Shown here: positions 23,731 through 31,700 of the stretch, piece after piece
Position numbering within the stretch: position 1 is the first letter of the stretch
Layout: each line of letters begins with the position of its first letter
Position numbers and translations under genes: made by a program
DNA from: Mycolicibacterium sediminis
GTDB lineage: Bacteria; Actinomycetota; Actinomycetes; Mycobacteriales; Mycobacteriaceae
Reading direction: 5' to 3'
NCBI RefSeq assembly: GCF_010731735.1
Contig: NZ_AP022588.1
Location: forward strand, 4,960,001-5,024,000
DNA length: 64,000 nucleotides
Notes under the pieces: model-generated
Databases searched by the model: none
What the model was told of the DNA's origin: nothing
What the model saw: only the letters and a program-made list of their open reading frames with translations

Positions 23731-24876
23731 CTACCGCCCGGTGAACGTCTCGCGCAACCGGCTGAACAAGCCGCCCGCTGGTGCCGGCGACTGGGTCGAC
23801 TTGACCTCGGCGACGTCGCGCACCCGGTGCTCCTTCAACTTGCGGAGCAGGTCGGTGTCCTGATGGTCGAGACGCGACGGCACCACGACGTCGATGTGGG
23901 CGTGCAGATCGCCGCGGACCCCGGACCGCAGGTGCGGCATGCCGCGACCGCGCAGGGTGGTGACCGTGTTGGGCTGGGTGCCCGGCGCGACGGTGATGTC
24001 GACGGGACCGTCGAGGATCGCGTCGACCGAGACCGTGGTGCCGAGTGCGGCGTCGACCATGGGCACCGACACCGTGCAGTGCAGGTCGTCGCCGTCGCGC
24101 ACGAACACGTCGTGCTGCTGCTCGTGCACCTCGACGTACAGGTCACCGGCAGGGCCGCCGCCCGGGCCGACCTCGCCCTGGGCGGCCAACCGCACCCGCA
24201 TGCCCTCGCCGACACCGGCCGGGATCTTCACGCTGACCTCGCGGCGCGCGCGCACCCGACCGTCGCCGCCGCAGCGGTGGCACGGGTCCGGGATGGTCTC
24301 GCCGACGCCCGCGCACACCGGGCAGGGCCGCGTCGTCATGACCTGTCCCAGCAGCGAGCGCTGGACCGTCTGCACCTCGCCCTGGCCGTGGCAGGTGTCG
24401 CAGGTGACCGGCGTGGTGTCGCCGTGGGTGCCCTTGCCGTGGCAGAGGTCGCACAGGATGGCGGTGTCGACGGTGACCTGCTTGGTGACACCGGTCGCGC
24501 ACTCGGACAGATCCATCCGCATCCGCAGCAGCGAATCCGACCCGGGACGCACGCGCCCGATGGGCCCGCGGCCTCCGCCGCCGCCTCCACCGAAGAAGGC
24601 CTCGAAGACGTCGCCGAGCCCGCCGAAGCCGCTGAACCCGTTACCGCCACCGCCCATGCCGCCGGTCTCCATGGGGTCGCCGCCCATGTCGACGATGCGG
24701 CGCCGGTCGGGGTCGGTCAGCACCTCGTAGGCCAGCTTGACCTCGGCGAACTGCTCCGTTGCGTCGGGATTCACGTCGGGGTGCAGCTCGCGCACCAATT
24801 TGCGATAGGCGGACTTGATCTCCGACTCGCTCGCACCCTTGCTCACACCGAGCAGCCCGTAATAGTCGCGTGCCAC
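23731..24876 (-). CDS. dnaJ2: Chaperone protein DnaJ2
   Basis: 381 residues from the GTG at 24876 with GGAAGGG 7 bp upstream. The J domain starts ARDYYGLLGVSKGA and should hold the HPD triad (ELHPDVN). A Gly/Phe-rich stretch (about 80-115) and four CxxCxGxG-type zinc repeats (CDLCHGKG, CDTCHGQG, CPVCAGVG, CHRCGGDG) follow, then the two substrate-binding domains. It stimulates DnaK and delivers unfolded proteins. It lies 49 bp after hrcA, a usual heat-shock pairing. Confidence 0.96.
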   Translation of the reverse strand: MARDYYGLLGVSKGASESEIKSAYRKLVRELHPDVNPDATEQFAEVKLAYEVLTDPDRRRIVDMGGDPMETGGMGGGGNGFSGFGGLGDVFEAFFGGGGGGGRGPIGRVRPGSDSLLRMRMDLSECATGVTKQVTVDTAILCDLCHGKGTHGDTTPVTCDTCHGQGEVQTVQRSLLGQVMTTRPCPVCAGVGETIPDPCHRCGGDGRVRARREVSVKIPAGVGEGMRVRLAAQGEVGPGGGPAGDLYVEVHEQQHDVFVRDGDDLHCTVSVPMVDAALGTTVSVDAILDGPVDITVAPGTQPNTVTTLRGRGMPHLRSGVRGDLHAHIDVVVPSRLDHQDTDLLRKLKEHRVRDVAEVKSTQSPAPAGGLFSRLRETFTGR

Positions 24877-24925
24877 GCCAACCCTTCCACAAACCTTCGT
24901 GCCGCTTGCGCGGCGATTCACACCC

Positions 24926-25957
24926 CTACCGGGTGCCCAAGACTTCGCCTATGTACAGAGCAACCGCCGCGACGTTGGCAATGGTTCCCGGATAGTCCAT
25001 CCGGGTGGGGCCCAACACACCCATGCCGCCGTACACCTTGCCCAGAGATCCATACGTCGTGGAGACCACCGACGTGCCGGCCATCTGCTCGGCTTCGGTC
25101 TCGTGGCCGATCCGCACCGTGATTTTACCGGCTTCCTGCTGCGCTGCGAGCAGCCGCAGGACGACCACCTGTTCCTCGAGAGCTTCGAGCACCGACCGCA
25201 GGGATCCACCGAAGTCGGCGGTGTTGCGGGTGAGGTTGGCGGTGCCGCCGAGCATGAGCCGTTCCTCGGTGTGCTCGACGAGCGTCTCGACGAGCACCGT
25301 GGCCGCCCGTCCGACGGCGTCGCCCAGGTTTCCGTGTCCGACGAGCTGCGCGGCGAGGTCGGCGACGGCGACGGAAGCCGCCGACAGCGGCTTGCCCTCG
25401 AGAGCCGAGCCGAGACGCTCGCGCAGCTGCGAGAGCTGGTGGTCGTCGATGGCGTCGCCGAGCTCGACGATGCGCTGGTCGACCCGCCCTGAGTCGGTGA
25501 TCACGACCAGCAGCAGCCGCGCGGGCGTCAGTGCCACCACCTCGAGGTGACGCACCGTCGACGCCGACAGCGTGGGGTACTGGATGATCGCGACCTGACG
25601 GGTGAGCTGGGCCAGCAGCTTCACCGCGCGGCGCAGGACGTCGTCGAGATCCACGCCGGTCTCGAGGAACGTGAGGATGGCGCGCCGCTCGCTGGCCGAC
25701 ATCGGCTTGACGTCGTCGAGCCGGTCGACGAACTCGCGGTAACCCTTCTCGGTCGGGATGCGTCCCGAGCTGGTGTGCGGCTGAGCGATGTATCCCTCGG
25801 CCTCGAGCACCGCCATGTCGTTGCGCACGGTGGCGCTCGACACCCCGAGATTGTGACGTTCGACCAGCGACTTGGAACCGATCGGCTCCTTGGTCGTCAC
25901 GAAGTCCGCAACGATGGCACGAAGCACCTCGAAGCGTCGATCATCGGCACTACTCAC
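24926..25957 (-). CDS. hrcA: Heat-inducible transcription repressor HrcA
   Basis: 343 residues from the GTG at 25957, the same length as the M. tuberculosis protein. An in-frame ATG at 25993 is possible but not supported by homologues. The N-terminal winged helix includes IGSKSLVERHNLGVSSATVRNDM. The middle is a GAF-like domain and the C-terminus ends in VGPTRMDYPGTIANVAAVALYIG. It represses class I heat-shock genes by binding CIRCE. I looked for a CIRCE element just upstream and saw none, so in this place it may not regulate itself. Confidence 0.95.
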   Translation of the reverse strand: MSSADDRRFEVLRAIVADFVTTKEPIGSKSLVERHNLGVSSATVRNDMAVLEAEGYIAQPHTSSGRIPTEKGYREFVDRLDDVKPMSASERRAILTFLETGVDLDDVLRRAVKLLAQLTRQVAIIQYPTLSASTVRHLEVVALTPARLLLVVITDSGRVDQRIVELGDAIDDHQLSQLRERLGSALEGKPLSAASVAVADLAAQLVGHGNLGDAVGRAATVLVETLVEHTEERLMLGGTANLTRNTADFGGSLRSVLEALEEQVVVLRLLAAQQEAGKITVRIGHETEAEQMAGTSVVSTTYGSLGKVYGGMGVLGPTRMDYPGTIANVAAVALYIGEVLGTR

Positions 25958-26134
25958 GTGTTCACCTGCCTCGCCTGAAGTCGTCGTGTCCATTTTACGT
26001 TGACCTGCGCCGTCGCCGCCGCGCGCCGGTCCCCCGGCCCGCCCCATGCCGAGGACAACGCGTGCCCGGCGCACTAACCTTCGTCTCATGCCGACGCCGA
26101 CGTTGACGGAGCACACCGCTGCGATGGCCCGCCC

Positions 26135-26464
26135 GTGATCTTCAAGGGCGTCCGGGACGGCAAGCCATACCCAGATCTGGGGCTGTCCTATCGCCAGTGG
26201 GCGCAGATCCCACCGCGGCAGATCCGCCTCGACGAACTGGTCACCACCACCACCGTGCTGGCGCTGGACAGGCTGCTGTCGGAGGACTCGACGTTCTATG
26301 GCGACCTCTTCCCGCACGCCGTGCGCTGGCAGGGCGTGATCTACCTCGAGGACGGCCTGCACCGGGCGGTCCGGGCGGCGCTGCGGAACCGGACCGTCAT
26401 GCACGCCCGCGTCTACGACACCGACCGCCCGTTCGAGGAGCAGACGGGCCCGACCCAGCTCTAG
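26135..26464 (+). CDS. Small conserved protein (Rv2375-like)
   Basis: 109 residues from the GTG at 26135. It is a soluble protein with no recognised catalytic motif. Segments such as LVTTTTVLALDRLLSEDSTF and RWQGVIYLEDGLHRAVRAAL resemble a conserved actinobacterial family, including M. tuberculosis Rv2375 in the same position beside hrcA. The DGLHRAVRAAL part is reminiscent of ParB/type II nuclease-like folds, but this is too weak to claim. It diverges from hrcA. A 60-bp palindromic element follows 20 bp after its stop. Confidence 0.75.
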   Translation: MIFKGVRDGKPYPDLGLSYRQWAQIPPRQIRLDELVTTTTVLALDRLLSEDSTFYGDLFPHAVRWQGVIYLEDGLHRAVRAALRNRTVMHARVYDTDRPFEEQTGPTQL

Positions 26465-26484
26465 CGGCTCCGTTCCTTCCTCCG

Positions 26485-26544
26485 GCGAGCGTGCGTGTCT
26501 GCGGGCGACACGCCGACGTCAGACCTGAGTAAGCGCACGCTCGC
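26485..26544 (+). repeat. Dispersed palindromic element, copy C
   Basis: 60 bp, 20 bp after the Rv2375-like stop and in its orientation. It starts GCGAGCGTGCGTGTCTGCGG and ends GCGCACGCTCGC (terminal inverted repeat of about 10-11 bp). The inner GCGTGTC/GACACGC hairpin and CAGACCTGAGT are present. TTCCTTCCTC precedes it. The last eight codons and the stop of the convergent DUF998 gene lie inside it. Confidence 0.85.
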
Positions 26545-27124
26545 GGCGACGACCGGCGGCGAGAAAGGCGATCGCGGCCAGCACCTGCCACCCGTAGATC
26601 GTGTAGACGCTGCCCCGTTCCCAGGCGCCGATCGGCGCAGTCGTGGCCGCCACCGGCAGCAGGCACAGCAGGCCGACGACGCCGAGCGCAACGGACGCCG
26701 CGATGAACGCCTTGGTGGACGCCGCGGGTCGAAGTGCCCACGCTCCGGCGAGTACTGCCAGGTTGCCACCGGCGATGGCCAGGGCGGCGCCCACACCATG
26801 CCACGGCGAACCCGTTCCGCTGTGCACCGTGGCCACCAGGACGTTGCCGACCCCGTTGAGCGCCACGAAGATCCGAAAGGGCACCGCGGCGCGGGAACTG
26901 CTGCCGCGGACCAGAAGCCAACCGCCGAGCGGCAGAGCTACCGCCTGCAGCAAGAACGCGGCGTTCATCAACCCTGCGCGCGGCGAGACGACGGGGTCAC
27001 CCAGTGTGCTGATGTAATCGCTCGCGTAGCCGTAACCGTCGATCGCTGCCGCCGCGTACGCCTCCACGACGAAGTAGGCGAGGGCGGACACGATCCACAG
27101 CGAGCTACCGAGCCGGATGGACAC
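26519..27124 (-). CDS. DUF998 family membrane protein
   Basis: 201 residues from the GTG at 27124. About five to six membrane helices are visible. The segment GYGYASDYISTLGDP after the first helix is the family signature of DUF998, and HSGTGSPWHGVGAALAIAGG is another conserved stretch. Function is unknown. The C-terminal ERALTQV is encoded by the 60-bp element (copy C), so the repeat has supplied the end of the gene. The gene lies between inverted copies C and D, next to the mycobactin locus. Confidence 0.75.
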   Translation of the reverse strand: MSIRLGSSLWIVSALAYFVVEAYAAAAIDGYGYASDYISTLGDPVVSPRAGLMNAAFLLQAVALPLGGWLLVRGSSSRAAVPFRIFVALNGVGNVLVATVHSGTGSPWHGVGAALAIAGGNLAVLAGAWALRPAASTKAFIAASVALGVVGLLCLLPVAATTAPIGAWERGSVYTIYGWQVLAAIAFLAAGRRRERALTQV

Positions 27125-27164
27125 CCGGCCCAGGGTAGGCGACGCCGCACAGACGGACCTCGGC

Positions 27165-27224
27165 GCGAGCGTGCACATACTCAGGTCTGAGACCGGTGTG
27201 TCGCCCGCAGACACGCACGCTCGC
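27165..27224 (-). repeat. Dispersed palindromic element, copy D
   Basis: 60 bp in the orientation of mbtH, whose stop lies 28 bp away. On the minus strand it starts GCGAGCGTGCGTGTCTGCGG and ends GTGCACGCTCGC. The inner hairpin has one change. The centre reads CTCAGACCTGAG, a full 5-bp inverted repeat. A short extra GCGAGCGTGC lies between it and mbtH, as if the left end had been duplicated. Confidence 0.85.
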
Positions 27225-27252
27225 GGGGAGCACGCTCGCCGAGGAAGGGAAC

Positions 27253-27468
27253 TCAGTCCGCGGACATGGCGTCGCGCAAGGACTTCGGGCGCAGGTCGGT
27301 CCAGTTCTCCTCGACGTAGGCGAGGCAGTCGGCCCGGGTGCCCTCCCCGAACACGGTCCGCCAGCCGGCGGGGACGTCGGCAAACGTCGGCCACAGGCTG
27401 TGCTGCTCCTCGTCGTTCACCAGCACCACGAAGGTGCCGTTCTCGTCATCGAACGGATTGGTGCTCAT
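27253..27468 (-). CDS. mbtH: MbtH-like NRPS activator protein
   Basis: 71 residues from the ATG at 27468, preceded by GAGGAGG. The family signature is complete: NPFDDENGTFVVLVNDEEQHSLWP and GWRTVFGEGTRADCLAYVEENWTDLRP, with the invariant tryptophans. MbtH proteins bind NRPS adenylation domains and are needed for their folding or activity, here those of MbtB, MbtE and MbtF. It is the last gene of the mycobactin operon and overlaps mbtG by 23 bp. Confidence 0.95.
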   Translation of the reverse strand: MSTNPFDDENGTFVVLVNDEEQHSLWPTFADVPAGWRTVFGEGTRADCLAYVEENWTDLRPKSLRDAMSAD

Positions 27469-28738
27469 CGAGCCTCCTCGTCGAGAGATCCAACAGGTCC
27501 GCGCCGAGCACACGGTCCGACATCAGCCCCAGACAGCTGAGGTTCGGGAAGCCCGGTCCCTGGGTGAGTCCGGACAGCCCGGGCAGGAACAGTTTGGGGT
27601 GGACGTGCTCGAGCGCCAGGTCGTATCCGATGGACTCCTGCAGCGACTCGCCGGTCAACGCCCGGCCGAGGCCCAGTTCCAGGACGTCGAGCGCGTCCTG
27701 GGTGAACAGCGGCAGGAACCACAGCGGGTCCGCGCCGGATCCGTCGATCACCAGGTCGAAGCCGTGCACCGTCTCGACGGCCTCCCCCGAGGTGTTCGTG
27801 CTGAGCGTCAGTCGGATCCGGTCGTCGCGGGCAACCGCGTGCGCGACGCGACCGCGCAGATGCCGGATGCGGTCGTCGGCGAGCAGCGCCTCCTGGACCC
27901 TCGCCGAGAACACCCCGCGGTCCGTGCGGGCGAGCGCATCGCGCCGCTCGGCGAGGGTCAGCCCGACCCATCCGGTCGGGTCCGAGAAGAGCGTGTTCTC
28001 GAAGAAGCTCTCGCCGCGGGTGAACAGCGTGACCGACGGCGATATCACGGTGATCGTCGAGACCCGGTGTCGGAACAACTCGTTGAGCATCGACGCAGCG
28101 GTCTCGCCGCCGCCGATGACGGCGACCCGCTCGGCGGCGATGCGGTCGTGCTGTGCGGCGTGATGCCAGAACTGGGCGATCGACATGACCCGCGGGTTGC
28201 CGGGCAGCACGGATCTCTCCGGCTGGCCCGGGCCGGTCACCATGACGCCGTCGGCGTGGACGGTGGTCTCGGCCGTCCGCAGCGCCCACCGGTGGTCGTC
28301 GATGGAGATGCTCTCGACCTCGCCGTGGACGACGGACATGCCGACGTCCTGAGCGACCCAGCGCAGGTACTGACTCCACCGCCGGTGCGTCGGCGCCGGC
28401 CTGCCGCGGTCGATCCACTCGGCGAACTGACCCGTCGACACCAGGTAGGCCTGCCAGCTGTGCCGCGTCATCCGCTCGTCGAGTTCGGCATTGCGCCGCG
28501 GCACGAGTGACGACCGGTAGGGAAAGCCGACGTCCTTCTCGGGTCCGGTGCCGAGCCGGTGACTACCGTCGGTCCAGCCGCCCCCGGACTGCCAGTTGGC
28601 CGCCACGCCCGAGCGTTCGACCGCGACGACGTCGGGCGCGTCGACGCCCATGTCCCGCAGTTCGGCGGCCTTCGCCGCGACGGCGACCGCCTTTGCGCCG
28701 GCGCCGATCACGGCCAGGGTGGCACGGGTGGGGTTCAC
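27446..28738 (-). CDS. mbtG: Lysine N6-hydroxylase of mycobactin synthesis
   Basis: 430 residues from a GTG directly after the mbtF stop. It starts with the FAD motif ATLAVIGAGAKAVAVAAKAAEL. The NADPH-binding motif VAVIGGGETAASMLNEL is in the middle, and FDLVIDGSGADPLWF is near the end. Known MbtG oxidises lysine side chains to hydroxamate precursors, the iron-binding groups of mycobactin. GAGAKA in place of GxGxxG is typical for mycobacterial MbtG. Confidence 0.94.
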   Translation of the reverse strand: MNPTRATLAVIGAGAKAVAVAAKAAELRDMGVDAPDVVAVERSGVAANWQSGGGWTDGSHRLGTGPEKDVGFPYRSSLVPRRNAELDERMTRHSWQAYLVSTGQFAEWIDRGRPAPTHRRWSQYLRWVAQDVGMSVVHGEVESISIDDHRWALRTAETTVHADGVMVTGPGQPERSVLPGNPRVMSIAQFWHHAAQHDRIAAERVAVIGGGETAASMLNELFRHRVSTITVISPSVTLFTRGESFFENTLFSDPTGWVGLTLAERRDALARTDRGVFSARVQEALLADDRIRHLRGRVAHAVARDDRIRLTLSTNTSGEAVETVHGFDLVIDGSGADPLWFLPLFTQDALDVLELGLGRALTGESLQESIGYDLALEHVHPKLFLPGLSGLTQGPGFPNLSCLGLMSDRVLGADLLDLSTRRLDEHQSVR

Positions 28739-31700
28739 TCAGATCACCTCTCGCAGAGCGTCCAGCCACATCGCCTGCAGGGTGACGACGTCGTCGGAGG
28801 ACAGGATGTCGGGCACGGTCCGCCACTGCGATCCGAGGACGGGCCTGCCGTCCCGTTCGAGGATCGCGGCCATCAGCACGAGTTCGTGACGCACCGCGAG
28901 GTCCGGCTCGGGCAGTCGGGACGCCTCCGTCAGCAGCGTGCGATCGGACCGCAGTGCGGTGGCCGCGCCGTCCTGGTGGAAGCGGCCCAGGTAGTTCACC
29001 AGCACCTGCGGATCACGATGCGTTGCAAGCCGTTCCGCAGTGTCGGAGCGTAGGTAGCGCAGCAGCCCGTAGTCGATCCCGTCACCGGGGACCGCCACGA
29101 GACGCTCGCGCACGGCCGCGGCGTCCTCGGCGTCGATGCGCAGCGGGTAGATGGCGCTGAGCAGTCCGACGGTGTCACCGGTGTCCACGTCGAGGGCGTC
29201 GGCGCCGAAACCCGATGCCACGACGGCGTCGGCGCGACCGAGTGTCTCGAGCGCGAGCAACGGCGTCAGCGCCTCCTGCCCGCGGTGGCGGCGCCACGCG
29301 GTGACCATCCGAGCGGTGGCCGCGATCAGTGCGTCCGTGACGGGCACGGGGCCCGCGAGGAGGCGATCGGTGAGTTCCGCATCCGCCAGCGCGAGGGTTA
29401 CGACGACGTCGGCCGCGCGGTCGGTGTCGGGATCGACCCGCCGGGACCCGAGGTCGGGATCGGCACCGGCCAGTTGGTGCACCCAGAAGTCGGCGGTCTC
29501 GAGCTTGAGGGCGCGTTCGGCCAGCAGTTTGGACCATTCCCGAAGCGTGGTGTGCTCGCGAACCGGCGTGGGGGTTCGACCCTGGACGATTGCGTGCCAA
29601 CCGGTTTCGAGTTCGCCGAGCACGATCCGCCAGGACGCGGGGTCCACGGCCAGCACGTGCGGCGTCAACAGCAGCACGCCCGGCCCGTCCGCGGGACGCA
29701 GCCACACGGCGTCCAGCATCACCCCGCGCCGCGGGTCGAGTCGCTCGACGGCGTCGCGGGTCTGCTCGGTGACCGCGGCGGCCATGCCCCCCTCGACTAT
29801 CACCTCCCGCAGGACGTCCGTCGCTGCCCGAGGCATCAGCGTCATGGTGTCGGGATCGAGTCGGCTGCGCAGCACCGGGTGTCCGTCGACGACCGCACGC
29901 AGCATCGCGTCGAGGTGCTCGCGGGTGATGCCGTCGGGCAGCCGGATCGCCTCCGATTGCGCGAGCCGCCGCGCGTCGCCGTGGGCGAGCAGCCAGTGTG
30001 CGTTGGGCAGCAACGGGATCGGATCGTCCCCGTCGTCCGCGGCACGGACGGCGGCACCCTTGTCCGCGTCTATGGCGGCGGCGAGTTCGCGGACCGTCGA
30101 GCACTCCAGCAGGAGGCGGGCTCGCAGGCTCAGTCCACGGCGCCGCACCACCTGCACCACCGACAGCGCCACGATGCTGTCGAGGCCGAGATCGAGGAAG
30201 TCGGCCGTGACGTCGATCTCCGACGCGTCGAGCACCTCGGCGAGGACGTCGCGGAGCACCGCCTCGGTGTCGGTCGCCGGGCCCTCGACGTGATCCGATC
30301 CATTGCCCACGTTGACGGCGGCGAGGGCGGGCGCGTCGACCTTGCCGTTGACGGTGAGCGGGATCTCGGGCACGGCGACGATGTGGTGCGGCACCAGGTA
30401 TCTCGGCAGTGCGGACGTCAGCATGCGCCGCAGCTCGCCGACGTCGGCGTCGGTCGCCACGTACGCGGTCAGCCGCGGACCGCTGCGATGGCGCCGCACG
30501 GCGACGTGCGCGCCGCGCACCCCCGGATGCCTGCGCAGCGCGGCGACGACCTCGCCGGGCTCGACGCGGAAGCCGCGGATCTTGACCTGGTCGTCGCTGC
30601 GGCCGAGAAATTCGATGGCGCCCAGGGGGTTGCGACGCACCACGTCCCCGGTGCGGTACATCCGCGCGCCGGCGGTGACGGGATCGGCGACGAAGCGGCC
30701 CGACGTCTCACCGGGACGGCCCAGGTAGCCGCGGGTGAGTTGCCCGCCGGTCAGGTACAGCTCGCCGGCAACGCCGTCAGGCACGGGCCGCAGCCAGGAG
30801 TCGAGTACGTGGGCGGTGGTCGAGTCGGTCGGGTGCCCGATGCACGGGGACTCGTGGTCGGCGATGGCGGCCACCACCGCTTCGACGGTGGTCTCGGTGG
30901 GGCCGTAGCAGTTGTGCGCGGACATGCCGGTCCGTGCGCACTCGGCCTGGATGCCGTGCCAGGCGGCGGTGTCGATGGCCTCCCCGCCCAGCGCGAGGAC
31001 GGCCAACGGCACCGTCGACAGCAGCCCGGCCGAGCGCAACTGGGTGAACATCGATGGTGTGGTGTCGATCATGTCGATGCGGTGGCGGTCGATCTCCGCG
31101 ACGAGCGACTCGGCGTCGCGCTGAACGGAATCGCCGACGATGTGCACGCAGTGGCCGTCGAGCAGCGCGACCAGCGGCTGCCACGCCGCGTCGAAGGTGA
31201 ACGACCAGGCGTGTGCGATGCGCAGCGGCCGGCCGATGCGTTCCGCTCCGGGGCGCAGGACATGGCGCGCGTGGTCGGCGCCGTAGGCCAGTAGTGCCTC
31301 GTGGGTTCCGATGACGCCCTTCGGTTTTCCGGTGGTGCCGGAGGTGAAGACGACGTACGCGCCCTGCCCCGGTGCCACGTCCGCCGAGCGGAAGTCCGGC
31401 ACCGCGTCGCCGGAGGCCGCCGCGGCATCGTCGATGACGATCGTCGCATCCGTCTGCGCGATGATCTCGTCGATCCGATCGGCGGGCACCGACGGGTCCA
31501 ACGGCACGATGAGCCCGCCCGCCTTCAGCACCGCGAGCATCGCGACGACGTAGTCGGGGCCGCGGCGCAGCAGGATCGGGACCGGCGTCTCCGCCCGCAC
31601 CCCTCGCCGCACCAGGTCGGCGGCAAGCCGGTCGGCGGCCCGATCCAGCGCCCGGTAGTCCAGGTCGCCGCCGTTCCAGCTGAGCGCGATCGAGTCCGGG

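Noticed and set aside
25958..26134. CIRCE element before hrcA
   Set aside because: I looked for the TTAGCACTC/GAGTGCTAA pair in the hrcA upstream region and found nothing close.
11747..27224. The 60-bp elements as insertion-sequence ends
   Set aside because: No transposase gene lies between any pair, and copies track gene 3' ends in one orientation. A mobile origin is not excluded, but an intact IS is.
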